This document shows, piece by piece, positions 1 through 7,171 of a DNA stretch of 64,000 bases. Origin of the DNA: Streptomyces asoensis. Its GTDB lineage: Bacteria > Actinomycetota > Actinomycetes > Streptomycetales > Streptomycetaceae. The translations under genes were made by a program, and so were the position numbers. Below the pieces are notes generated by a model that had not been told where the DNA came from, did not search any database, and saw nothing but the letters and a program-made list of their open reading frames with translations. Each line of letters begins with the position of its first letter. The first letter of the stretch is position 1. Where the stretch lies: contig NZ_BNEB01000002.1 of the NCBI RefSeq assembly GCF_016860545.1, positions 124,001-188,000 of the forward strand, read 5' to 3'.

Positions 1-82
1 TTCCGGGGGCCCGGGAGGTGTCCGGGGCCCAGCCGCTCTCCCAGGGTTGCTCCTGGGGCGGCCGGGACTTGTTTTCTGGCAT
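1..82 (-). CDS. N-terminus of a gene running off the left edge (unknown product)
   Basis: An ATG at 82-80 on the minus strand is preceded by GGAGGA with 7-nt spacing, and the frame stays open to the window edge (27 residues). The peptide begins MPENKSRPPQEQ and continues polar and Pro/Trp-rich, like a cytoplasmic tail in front of a membrane segment, but too little is present to name it. A LacI-like half-palindrome lies about 110 bp upstream at 189-200, so a catabolite-type gene such as a sugar transporter is possible. That is inference only. Confidence 0.5.
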   Translation of the reverse strand, partial: MPENKSRPPQEQPWESGWAPDTSRAPG

Positions 83-188
83 GCGCTGTTCCTCCAGCGG
101 TACCCCTGACGGCTGCCGCGGCTGCGATGGCCCTGTGTGTGAACGGTGAAACAGTAGTGGAACCCGTGGCTCACGTTCAGCCGTTTGG

Positions 189-200
189 GTGAGCGCTTTC
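189..200. promoter_or_regulatory. LacI-family-like operator
   Basis: GTGAGCGCTTTC has the AGCGCT centre and flanking bases of LacI/GalR-family operators. It lies in the gap between the leftward gene starting at 82 and the rightward SMR gene at 311. Its distance fits the leftward gene better. The palindrome is imperfect and the regulator is not in the window. Confidence 0.35.
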
Positions 201-272
201 CATAACACTTTCGACTCCGCGGCCACTTGGGGCGCGCGGGGCCAGTGCGGGACACGTCTGCGGTCGACGGCT

Positions 273-310
273 GTGTACGGGCGTACGCATCGTTGTGTAC
301 GCTCGTACAC
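273..310. promoter_or_regulatory. Tandem TetR operators over the SMR promoter
   Basis: Two 16-bp dyads share the arm GTGTACG: 273-288 (GTGTACG-GG-CGTACGC, one mismatch) and 295-310 (GTGTACG-CT-CGTACAC, perfect). Their centres are 22 bp apart, two helical turns, so two dimers could sit on the same face. The second dyad ends at the base before the ATG at 311 and contains TACGCT (298-303) at -10 distance from that ATG. This implies a leaderless mRNA and direct occlusion of polymerase by the repressor, presumably the TetR protein encoded next door. Confidence 0.7.
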
Positions 311-631
311 ATGGGATACCTGACGCTCGCCGGCGCCATCGCCGCCGAGGTGGCCGCGACGACGGCCATGAAGTACAGCGACGGATTCAGCAGGCTCTGG
401 CCCTCGTTGCTGACGGCCGCCGGCTATGTCGTCTCCTTCCTCCTGCTCGCCCAGACCCTGAAGACCGTCGGCATCGGCACGGCGTACGCGATCTGGGCCG
501 GCGTCGGCACCGCGACCATCGCCGTCATCGGGCTGGCCCTGTTCGGGGAGTCCCTGACCCTCACCAAGGCCGCGGGCATCCTGCTCATCGTCGGCGGAGT
601 GGTCGTGCTCAATCTCGGCGGTGCGCACTGA
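311..631 (+). CDS. Small multidrug resistance (SMR/EmrE-type) efflux protein
   Basis: 106 residues, the usual SMR length, with four hydrophobic helices. Glu13 in TM1 sits in the context AAEVAATTAMK and corresponds to the proton/drug-binding Glu14 of EmrE. The segment AYAIWAGVGT is the family's TM3 signature. It should act as a dimeric proton-driven exporter of cationic compounds in the cytoplasmic membrane. The ATG at 311 is preferred over one 84 bp upstream because homology begins here; there is no Shine-Dalgarno because the operator abuts the ATG. The stop overlaps the following TetR start by one base (TGATG), giving a drug-inducible pump/regulator operon. Confidence 0.9.
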   Translation: MGYLTLAGAIAAEVAATTAMKYSDGFSRLWPSLLTAAGYVVSFLLLAQTLKTVGIGTAYAIWAGVGTATIAVIGLALFGESLTLTKAAGILLIVGGVVVLNLGGAH

Positions 632-1224
632 TGCCCCGGCGCCACGACCCCGAGCGCCGGCAGCGGATCATCGACGCGGCGATCCGCGTCGTCGGGAAGA
701 AGGGGCTGGCCGGGCTGAGCCACCGGTCGGTCGCCGCGGAGGCCGACGTCCCCCTCGGCTCCACCACCTACCACTTCGCCACCCTCGACGAACTGGTCAT
801 CGCGGCCCTGCGGCAGGCCAACGAGGGCTTCGCCAAGGCGGTCGCGGCGCACGGCGGGCTGACGGACCCCGGGCTCGACCTGCCCGCCGAGCTGGCCGGA
901 CTGCTCGGCGAGTGGCTCGCGGGCGAACGGACCGGCGTGGAGCTGGAGTACGAGCTCTACCTGGCCGCCCTGCGCCGCCCCGCGCTGCGCCCGGTCGCCG
1001 CCGAGTGGGCCGAGGACCTCGCCGCCCTCCTCGCCGCCCACGTCGACCCCCGCACCGCACGCGCGCTGGTCGCCCTGATGGACGGCATCTGTCTGCAAGT
1101 ACTGCTGACGGACGCGCCCTACGAGGAGGAGTACGCGCGTGAGGCGCTGGCGCGGCTGATCCCGCCCGCTCCCTCCGGCCCGCCGGGGCGCCGGCCCCCT
1201 CGCTCGGGCCCCGGACGCGGCTGA
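631..1224 (+). CDS. TetR-family repressor of the SMR operon
   Basis: 197 residues. The N-terminal helix-turn-helix (about residues 10-57) contains AAEADVPLGSTTYHFATLDEL, the TetR recognition-helix pattern. The ligand-binding domain follows and the tail is Pro/Arg-rich. It is translationally coupled to the SMR gene (TGATG), so the pair is co-transcribed, and the two dyads at 273-310 are its likely operators (autoregulation). The ligand is unknown but is probably a cationic drug exported by the SMR partner. Confidence 0.88.
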   Translation: MPRRHDPERRQRIIDAAIRVVGKKGLAGLSHRSVAAEADVPLGSTTYHFATLDELVIAALRQANEGFAKAVAAHGGLTDPGLDLPAELAGLLGEWLAGERTGVELEYELYLAALRRPALRPVAAEWAEDLAALLAAHVDPRTARALVALMDGICLQVLLTDAPYEEEYAREALARLIPPAPSGPPGRRPPRSGPGRG

Positions 1225-1333
1225 GCGCCTCGCGCCCGTTTCGGCGCCTGCCCCGTGTCCGTCCCGGGATCCCGGGGAACGCGCCAGGTCGGCGGGGGAG
1301 CGCGGCCCGCCGGCTGAGACACCGCCGCGCGGG

Positions 1334-1364
1334 TTGGCCTCCGCGGCCCCCCGCCGGTTAGGTT
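1334..1364 (+). promoter_or_regulatory. Putative dapD promoter, leaderless start
   Basis: TAGGTT (1359-1364) lies 6 nt before the dapD ATG at 1371, the position of a -10 box for a transcript starting on the A of ATG. No Shine-Dalgarno is present. TTGGCC (1334-1339) could be a weak -35 with a 19-bp spacer. Confidence 0.45.
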
Positions 1365-1370
1365 GCCCTC

Positions 1371-2360
1371 ATGACCGACACGACTGCTCCTCGCACCACC
1401 GGCGCCGTGGCCGCCGGCCTCGCCACGATCGCCGCCGACGGCACCGTTCTCGACACCTGGTTCCCCGCGCCCGCGCTCGTCGCCGAGCCCGGCCCGTCCG
1501 GCACCGAGCGCCTGTCCGCCGAGAAGGCCGTGGAGCTGCTCGGCGAGGGCGCGACGCAGGCCGTCGGTCCGGACGCCCGCCGGGGTGTCGACGTGGTCGC
1601 GGTCCGCACGGTCATCGCCTCGCTCGACGCGAAGCCGCTCGACGCGCACGACGTGTACCTGCGCCTGCACCTGCTCTCCCACCGGCTGGTGAAGCCGCAC
1701 GGGCAGAGCCTGGACGGCATGTTCGGCCACCTCGCCAACGTCGCCTGGACCTCGCTGGGCCCGGTCGCCGTCGACGACGTCGAGACGGTCCGGCTGAACG
1801 CCCGCGCGCAGGGCCTGCACCTCCAGGTCACGTCCATCGACAAGTTCCCGCGCATGACGGACTACGTCGCCCCCAAGGGCGTGCGGATCGCGGACGCCGA
1901 CCGGGTCCGCCTCGGCGCCCACCTCGCCGAGGGCACCACGGTCATGCACGAGGGCTTCGTCAACTTCAACGCGGGCACGCTCGGCACCTCGATGGTCGAG
2001 GGCCGCATCTCGGCGGGCGTCATCGTCGGCGACGGCTCGGACATCGGCGGCGGCGCGTCCACCATGGGCACGCTCTCCGGCGGCGGCAACGTGATCATCT
2101 CCATCGGCGAGCGCTGCCTCATCGGCGCCGAGGCGGGCGTCGGCATCGCCCTCGGCGACGAGTGTGTCGTCGAGGCCGGCCTGTACGTCACCGCGGGCAC
2201 CCGGATCACCATGCCCGACGGCCAGATCGTCAAGGCCCGCGACCTCTCCGGCGCCTCGAACATCCTCTTCCGCCGCAACTCGGTCACCGGCGCGGTCGAG
2301 GCCCGCCCGAACAACGCGGTCTGGGGCGGCCTGAACGAAATCCTCCACGCCCACAACTGA
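1371..2360 (+). CDS. dapD: 2,3,4,5-tetrahydropyridine-2,6-dicarboxylate N-succinyltransferase
   Basis: 329 residues, the actinobacterial DapD length. It catalyses succinyl-CoA-dependent acylation of tetrahydrodipicolinate in the succinylase branch of lysine/meso-DAP synthesis, in the cytosol. The C-terminal half is a left-handed beta-helix with hexapeptide-type repeats ([19 protein letters not shown] through [20 protein letters not shown]). The segment [13 protein letters not shown] is characteristic of the family. The protein is a trimer in characterised homologues. It is monocistronic: a likely leaderless promoter lies directly upstream and a strong hairpin follows the stop. Confidence 0.95.
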   Translation: MTDTTAPRTTGAVAAGLATIAADGTVLDTWFPAPALVAEPGPSGTERLSAEKAVELLGEGATQAVGPDARRGVDVVAVRTVIASLDAKPLDAHDVYLRLHLLSHRLVKPHGQSLDGMFGHLANVAWTSLGPVAVDDVETVRLNARAQGLHLQVTSIDKFPRMTDYVAPKGVRIADADRVRLGAHLAEGTTVMHEGFVNFNAGTLGTSMVEGRISAGVIVGDGSDIGGGASTMGTLSGGGNVIISIGERCLIGAEAGVGIALGDECVVEAGLYVTAGTRITMPDGQIVKARDLSGASNILFRRNSVTGAVEARPNNAVWGGLNEILHAHN

Positions 2361-2390
2361 CCTGCGCGGCCGTGTTGTTCGGCCCTGCGC

Positions 2391-2428
2391 GACGGAGCGC
2401 CCCGGCCTGGACGGTGGGGCGCTCCGTC
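2391..2428. terminator. Bidirectional terminator between dapD and the HAD-like gene
   Basis: A perfect 13-bp stem, GACGGAGCGCCCC (2391-2403) with GGGGCGCTCCGTC (2416-2428), has a 12-nt loop. It lies between two converging genes and has no U-tract, as is common in Streptomyces. Confidence 0.8.
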
Positions 2429-2930
2429 ATGCGGTCAGGGCCGTCGCGAAGTCGGTGAGGGTGGTGAAGTCCTCCTCGCGCAGGCCCAGTCGGGGGTTCA
2501 CGTGGTGCAGGAGGGCCGGGGCCGGGTGGTGGGCGGTGACGTAGGCCGAGTCGGCGGGGGACTGTTCGTCGTCGACCCAGGCGAAGGGGCGGCCCGCCGC
2601 GTGGGCGACGATCGCCTCCGTCTTCCAGTGGACTCCGTCGGCCCGGTGGGCGAAGAGCGCCGCGCCGAAGTCCACGTACGGGAGTTCGGGAAGCCCCACC
2701 ACGGGCGCGATCCAGCGGTTGGCCTGAGCCATCCAGGTGGTCGCCCAGCACAGTTCGTAGGGGAGCCGGAGCAGGGCGGGGCCGTGGCCGGGGTGCAGCC
2801 AGACCCGCAGCGGCCGCTCCCGCCCGACCGACGCCCTGATGGTCGTGTAGCCGGCCGGCCGTTTCGAGGGCTTGGCGGCGTACGGGTTGAGGGGACCGTC
2901 GACGTCGAGGTAGAGCAGCGGGCGGCTCAT
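2427..2930 (-). CDS. HAD-like hydrolase-fold protein (secretion-domain type, unknown role)
   Basis: 167 residues beginning MSRPLLYLDVDGPLNPY, a HAD motif I (DVDG) near the N-terminus. FAWVDDEQSPADSAY near residue 125 resembles the acidic motif IV. It belongs to a short actinobacterial family annotated as hypothetical or HAD-like; substrate and role are unknown. The ATG at 2930 was chosen because the fold begins there; an ATG 37 codons upstream would add a low-complexity extension. The stop touches the shared terminator with dapD. Confidence 0.75.
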   Translation of the reverse strand: MSRPLLYLDVDGPLNPYAAKPSKRPAGYTTIRASVGRERPLRVWLHPGHGPALLRLPYELCWATTWMAQANRWIAPVVGLPELPYVDFGAALFAHRADGVHWKTEAIVAHAAGRPFAWVDDEQSPADSAYVTAHHPAPALLHHVNPRLGLREEDFTTLTDFATALTA

Positions 2931-3048
2931 GCCCCCACGGTACGTGGCCGGGACCGGGCCGATCGAGGGAATTCCCCGCGGTCCACGGGCACACCCGGTA
3001 GCCACGCGGGCGCCGCGCGCCTCCCCCGCACCGCCCGCCACCGACGGT

Positions 3049-3659
3049 CGCAGCCGCGCACAGCGACCCCGGCCCCGGCCCCCGGCCCCGAGACCCCGGC
3101 TCCCGGCTCCGGGTCCCCGGCTCCCGGACGCCGGCTCCCGGCTCCCGGCCCCGAGACCCCGGTCCCCGGACGTCGGCCGCGGTCCCCGGCCCCAGGCCGC
3201 GGTCCCAGGCCGCGGCCCCCGGTCCCGGCCTCGGCCTAGGCCTAGGCTTCGGTCCCGGCCCCGGTCTTGGCCCCGGCTTCGGTCCCGGCTTCGGTCCCGG
3301 CTTCGGTCCCGGCCTCGGTCCCGGCCCCGGCTTCGGTCCCGGCTTCGGTCCCGGCTTCGGTCCCGGTCCCGGCTTCGGTCCCGGCTTCGGCCCCGGTCCC
3401 GGCCTCGGTCCCGGTCCCGGTCCCGGCCCCGAGACCCCGGTCCCCGGACGTCGGCCGCGGTCCCCGGCCTCAGGCCGCGGTCCCAGGCCGCGGTCCCGGC
3501 CCCGGTCCCGGCCCCGGCTTCGGCCCCGGCCCCGGCCTCGGTCCGGCCCCGGCCTCGGTCCGGCCCCGGCCTCGGTCCCGGCCCCGCCCCGGCCCCCGGC
3601 CGGCCCGCCCCGCCCCGGCCCCCGGCCGGCCCGCACCGCCGACCGGCCTCGTTCGGTGC
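3049..3659. repeat. GC-rich simple-sequence tract with no supported gene
   Basis: About 600 bp of near-pure C/G/T-rich simple repeat, mostly 6- and 12-bp units such as CCCGGCTTCGGT repeated from about 3248 to 3420. Because the period is a multiple of three, several frames stay open on both strands and would encode Pro-Ala-Ser-Val, Pro-Arg or Gly-Pro-Lys repeats. None has a plausible start, domain or codon pattern, so I treat the tract as non-coding. It separates the HAD-like gene from the dapA-family gene, both on the minus strand. Confidence 0.75.
3143..3492. repeat. 72-bp direct repeat pair inside the simple-repeat tract
   Basis: Positions 3143-3214 and 3421-3492 are identical apart from one C/T difference, an offset of 278 bp. 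They flank the CCCGGCTTCGGT-type array, so the array may have grown by slippage and unequal exchange between the two copies. Confidence 0.85.
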
Positions 3660-4574
3660 TCAGGAGTGCGGCCCGGACACGAGCCGTTCGCAGGCCGCGC
3701 GCAGGCCGTCGGTCGTCTTCCGGCCGGCGGGCCGCAGCGGCGCCCGGACCGGGCCGGCCGGCAGGCCCAGTCCGCCCAGGAGCGCCTTGGCCGTGACCGT
3801 CCCGGGCAGTCCCGACGCCATCATCGACTCCACCAGTTCCATGACCCGGTGCTGCCGCACGGCGGCCCCCGCGGTGTCGCCCGCGTCGAAGGCGTCCAGG
3901 ACGGCCCGCAGGTGTGCCGGAATCACGTTCGCGACGGTGCTGACGTAACCCGCCCCGCCCACCGCGTACAGCGCGAGGTGGTGCTCCTCGCAGCCCGCGT
4001 AGTACGCCAGATCCGTCCGCGCGAGCACCTTCTGGGCGCCCAGGAAGTCGTACGAACAGTCCTTCACCGCGACGATCCGCGGGTGCCCGGCGAGCCGGAG
4101 CATGGTGTCGGGCTCGATCCGGGTGCCCGTGCGGCCGGGGATGTCGTACAGCATCACCGGCAGCGCCGACGCGTCCGCGACCTCGCGGAAGTGCGCCTCC
4201 AGGGCGTCCTGCGGGGGCCTGCTGTAGTACGGGCTGACCACGAGCACGCCGTCCGCGCCCGCCTTCTCCGCGTCCCGGGCGAGCCGGACGGTGTGCCGGG
4301 TGTCGGAGGTTCCCACCCCCGCCACGATCGACGCCCGGTCGCCCACCGCCTCCCGCACGGCGGCCACCAGTTCCGCCTTCTCGGCGTCCGAGGTGGTGGG
4401 CGACTCGCCCGTCGTCCCGGAGAGCACCAGGCCGTCGCAGCCGGCGGAGACCAGCCGGTCGGCGAGCAGGCGCGCGCCGTCGGTGTCGAGCGTGCCGGTG
4501 GCAGTGAAGGGCGTGATCATCGCGCACAGGGCGCGGCCGAAGGGGGCGGGAGCGGTCCGAGCGGCTGGAGTCAT
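3660..4574 (-). CDS. dapA: 4-hydroxy-tetrahydrodipicolinate synthase family protein
   Basis: 304 residues, full DHDPS length, TIM barrel. It has the substrate loop SGTTGESPT near residue 50, YDIPGRTG near 143 (Tyr of the catalytic triad) and the Schiff-base lysine in VAVKDC near 168. It is expected to condense pyruvate with aspartate semialdehyde in lysine/DAP synthesis. Placement near dapD supports a lysine role, but a second dapA copy is common in streptomycetes and this may be a paralogue acting on another aldehyde. The upstream minus-strand region is unusually AT-rich for this chromosome and includes the string CGCGTAGAAG (discussed in findings). Confidence 0.85.
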   Translation of the reverse strand: MTPAARTAPAPFGRALCAMITPFTATGTLDTDGARLLADRLVSAGCDGLVLSGTTGESPTTSDAEKAELVAAVREAVGDRASIVAGVGTSDTRHTVRLARDAEKAGADGVLVVSPYYSRPPQDALEAHFREVADASALPVMLYDIPGRTGTRIEPDTMLRLAGHPRIVAVKDCSYDFLGAQKVLARTDLAYYAGCEEHHLALYAVGGAGYVSTVANVIPAHLRAVLDAFDAGDTAGAAVRQHRVMELVESMMASGLPGTVTAKALLGGLGLPAGPVRAPLRPAGRKTTDGLRAACERLVSGPHS

Positions 4575-4834
4575 GGGAGCAGTCTCGGCGCCAGGACAGT
4601 GAAGCTCTACTTAATTCTTCTACGCGATACATCTAAGGGGTACTGCGGAATCGAGTCCCGGTGGACGCTCTTCCCCGGGGATGACGGCGAGCGGCCGGGG
4701 TACCCGCAGGGTGGGACCGGGGCAGGACGACGCACGGGCTGTGGCGCCGGCCCGCCCGGTGTGCCGGACGCTCCCGCGAGGGATCTCGGGAGTCTCCGGG
4801 CCGACGTCGAGGAGAACAGGGAGAGGGCGCACCG

Positions 4835-5488
4835 ATGACGGACAGGACGCCGGCCGAACTGCGCCGGCAGATCGAGCGCACCCGGCACCGGCTGGGCGCC
4901 ACCGTGGAGGAACTCGCGGCCAGGGCGGACCTGCGCGGCCGCACCCGGACCCGCGCCGCCGACCTCATGGACCGCGCCGGCGCCATGGGCGTGCAGTTGC
5001 GCAGCAGCGCGTCCCTGGCCGGATACCGCATACAGGAACGCGCGGGCCGGGCGGGACAGCTGGCACGGAGCCGCGCGGACCACGCCGGACGCGTGGCGCG
5101 GACGCGGGCCGGCCGTGCCGGTCACCTCGTGCGGGGACGGGCGGGCGGCGCGGGCCACGCCGTCCAGGAACGGGCGGGCCGCACGGGCCACGTCGTCCAG
5201 GAGCGGGCCGGTCGCGCCGGGCACCTGGTGCGGGACACCGCGGCCCGGGCCGGCCGTACCGCCCAGGAGCGGGCCGTCCGTGCCCGCCATGTCCGCGGCG
5301 GTCTCCGGGACGCGGCGTCCCGTACGGGGCGCACCCTGGAGCGGCCCGCACCCGCCCCCATCCGGATGCCCGTGCGGTTCGCGCTGCGCTACCCCTGGCC
5401 GACGATGATCGCCGGCGCGGCCGCGGCCGCCCTGGTGGCGGCCGGGGTGGTCGCCCGGAGCAGGGCGAGGGCGAAGGCCCGGCGGTAG
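4835..5488 (+). CDS. DUF3618-type membrane-anchored protein with 11-residue repeats
   Basis: 217 residues. The N-terminus (TPAELRRQIERTRHRLGATVEELAARAD) matches DUF3618, a short amphipathic helix found in actinobacterial envelope proteins. Residues 69-156 are eight consecutive 11-residue units of the type RAGRAGHLVRG / RAGRTGHVVQE. One transmembrane segment lies near residues 188-208, and the C-terminus is basic. Eleven-residue amphipathic repeats occur in LEA group 3 proteins and apolipoproteins, so a membrane-surface or desiccation role is possible but unproven. The ATG follows GGAGAACAGGGAGAGGG; a terminator follows the gene, so it is probably monocistronic. Confidence 0.75.
   Translation: MTDRTPAELRRQIERTRHRLGATVEELAARADLRGRTRTRAADLMDRAGAMGVQLRSSASLAGYRIQERAGRAGQLARSRADHAGRVARTRAGRAGHLVRGRAGGAGHAVQERAGRTGHVVQERAGRAGHLVRDTAARAGRTAQERAVRARHVRGGLRDAASRTGRTLERPAPAPIRMPVRFALRYPWPTMIAGAAAAALVAAGVVARSRARAKARR
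5039..5302 (+). repeat. Eight 33-bp coding repeats
   Basis: This stretch encodes residues 69-156 of the DUF3618 protein as 8 x 11 codons. The units differ at several positions, so it is an old, selected protein repeat rather than recent DNA slippage. Confidence 0.7.
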
Positions 5489-5543
5489 ACGGCCGCGCAG
5501 CCGGCACGGCCGGCACGGCCCGCACGGCCCCGCCGAGCGCTCG

Positions 5544-5580
5544 AGGCCCGGCACCCGCATCGAGCGGGTGCCGGGCCTTT
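5544..5580 (+). terminator. Rho-independent terminator
   Basis: A 15-bp perfect stem, AGGCCCGGCACCCGC (5544-5558) with GCGGGTGCCGGGCCT (5564-5578), has a 5-nt loop and ends in a short T run. It terminates the DUF3618 gene. Confidence 0.85.
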
Positions 5581-5615
5581 CTGCGCTGCGGGTACGGAGA
5601 TGCGGAGCCGACCTT

Positions 5616-5653
5616 CCGAAAACTCGATTGTCCTGGACAAAAAAAGTTTTCGG
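5616..5653. promoter_or_regulatory. Nested palindromic operator in front of the ArsR-type gene
   Basis: CCGAAAACT (5616-5624) and AGTTTTCGG (5645-5653) form a 9-bp dyad. At almost the same centre lies TTGTCC-T-GGACAA (5628-5640). The AT-rich composite ends 15 bp before the ATG at 5669 and is the likely autoregulatory site of the encoded repressor. Confidence 0.65.
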
Positions 5654-5668
5654 TGAGACGGTGGACGC

Positions 5669-6400
5669 ATGCTGGACGTGACAGTCATCGAGGACCCCGA
5701 GGCGGCCGCCGTCTCCCTGGACCCCATACGGGCCCGGCTGCTCGCCGAGCTGGCCGCCGGTCCCGCCTCGGCGGCGATGCTGGCCGGCCAGGTCGGGCTG
5801 CCGAGGCAGAAGGTGAACTACCACCTCAAGGCGCTGGAGCGGCACGGGCTGGTCGAGCTGGCCGGTGAGCGCCGCAAGGGCAACGTCACCGAACGGCTGA
5901 TGCGGGCGACCGCGGCGTCGTACGTCATCTCGCCGCTCGCGCTCGCCGTCGTGCAGCCGGACCCGGACCGCTTCCGCGACCAGCTCTCCGCGCGCTGGCT
6001 GCTCGCGCTCGGCGCCCGGCTGGTCCGTGACGTCGGCTCGCTGATCACCGGCGCCGCCAAGGCCCGCAAGGGCTTGGCCACGTACGCGCTGGACGGCGAG
6101 GTGTGCTTCGCCTCGGCCGCGGACCGGGCCGCGTTCATCCAGGAGCTGACGGCCGGGGTCGGCGGTCTGATCCGCAAGTACGACGCCCCCGACGCCGGGG
6201 GCGGCCGCGACCACCGGATCGTCGTCGCCGTCCACCCGACGCTCAAGTCCCCGCCACCGGCACAGGCGCCGGCACCAGCGCAGAGGCAGGCGCAGGCACC
6301 GGCAGGGACACACGCAGAAGCCGCAGCAGCGGCCGAGGATCAGGGCGTACCCCGGGTCCCGGCCGGCGGCGACCACCGGAACCACGGCGAGAGCCAGTGA
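5669..6400 (+). CDS. ArsR-family winged-helix regulator
   Basis: 243 residues. An N-terminal winged helix (about residues 16-75: LDPIRARLLAELAAGPASAAML, then LPRQKVNYHLKALERHGLVE) is followed by an alpha-helical region and an Ala/Pro/Gln-rich tail from about residue 195. There are no metal-site cysteines, so it is not an obvious metal sensor. It is followed after 12 bp by an SRPBCC-domain gene, a pairing common among ArsR proteins that control AHSA1-like genes. The nested palindrome directly upstream suggests autorepression. Confidence 0.85.
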   Translation: MLDVTVIEDPEAAAVSLDPIRARLLAELAAGPASAAMLAGQVGLPRQKVNYHLKALERHGLVELAGERRKGNVTERLMRATAASYVISPLALAVVQPDPDRFRDQLSARWLLALGARLVRDVGSLITGAAKARKGLATYALDGEVCFASAADRAAFIQELTAGVGGLIRKYDAPDAGGGRDHRIVVAVHPTLKSPPPAQAPAPAQRQAQAPAGTHAEAAAAAEDQGVPRVPAGGDHRNHGESQ

Positions 6401-6412
6401 TCAGGAGTCATC

Positions 6413-7168
6413 ATGTCCAAGGAATTCGAGATCGCCCGCGAGTTCGAGGTCGACGCCACGCCCGAGCAGGTGTGGGACGCCTTCACCGCCGGTACCGGCG
6501 GCTGGCTCTGGCCGATGGAGGCGCCGGAGCCGCGTGAAGGCGGCACGGGCCCCTTCGGTTCCACGGTCACCGTCTGGGACCCGCCCCACCGCTACACCAA
6601 CCGCGTGGAGAACGTGGACGGGATCTCCGAGCAGACCCTGAACCAGCTCGACTACACCGTCGAGCCGCGCGACGAGGGCCGGCGGGCCTGGGTGCGCTAT
6701 GTGCACAGCGGCATCTTCGTCGACGACTGGGACAACCAGTACGACGCGGCGGGCCGGCACACCGACTTCTACCTGCACACCCTGCGCCAGTACCTGACCC
6801 ACTTCGACGGCCGTCCGGTCGCCTTCGTCACCTTCGACGGGCCCGACGCGTCCAAGGCGGCCGACGCCCTGACCGCCGTGGAGCGGGCGCTGGGCCTCGC
6901 GGACGACACCGCCGAGGGTGCGCGCGTGCGGGTCGCCGGACCCGGGGGGCGCGGCCTCGACGCGGTGGTCGACTTCCGCAACGCCTACTTCGTCGGGCTG
7001 CGCACCGACCGTGCCCTGATCCGCTTCTTCGGCCGCAACCACTGGGGTCACCCGGTCGGCGTCAGCGTCCACGACTTCGCGCCGGACGCCGACGCCGAGG
7101 CGAACGGGACCGCCTGGCGGGGCTGGCTGGACCGGGTGTTCAGCCGGCCCCTCCGACCGCGGCCGTAG
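6413..7168 (+). CDS. SRPBCC / AHSA1-domain protein
   Basis: 251 residues. The N-terminal half (KEFEIAREFEVDATPEQVWDAFT through HTDFYLHTLRQYL) is an AHSA1/CalC-type START-fold domain that binds hydrophobic ligands. The C-terminal 100 residues form a second, less familiar module. The ATG at 6413 is preceded by AGGAG. It is co-transcribed with the ArsR gene, so its ligand may be the inducer. The stop is only 3 bp from the stop of the converging gene. Confidence 0.8.
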   Translation: MSKEFEIAREFEVDATPEQVWDAFTAGTGGWLWPMEAPEPREGGTGPFGSTVTVWDPPHRYTNRVENVDGISEQTLNQLDYTVEPRDEGRRAWVRYVHSGIFVDDWDNQYDAAGRHTDFYLHTLRQYLTHFDGRPVAFVTFDGPDASKAADALTAVERALGLADDTAEGARVRVAGPGGRGLDAVVDFRNAYFVGLRTDRALIRFFGRNHWGHPVGVSVHDFAPDADAEANGTAWRGWLDRVFSRPLRPRP

Positions 7169-7171
7169 GCC

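Noticed and set aside
2929-3948. Proline/arginine- or glycine/proline-rich (collagen-like) proteins in the simple-repeat block
   Set aside because: The period of six keeps several frames open on both strands; no start signal or non-repeat domain supports any of them.
4681-5868. Long overlapping frame on the plus strand over the DUF3618 gene
   Set aside because: It lacks RBS and domains, and crosses a strong terminator; the 4835-5488 frame has DUF3618 and a membrane helix.
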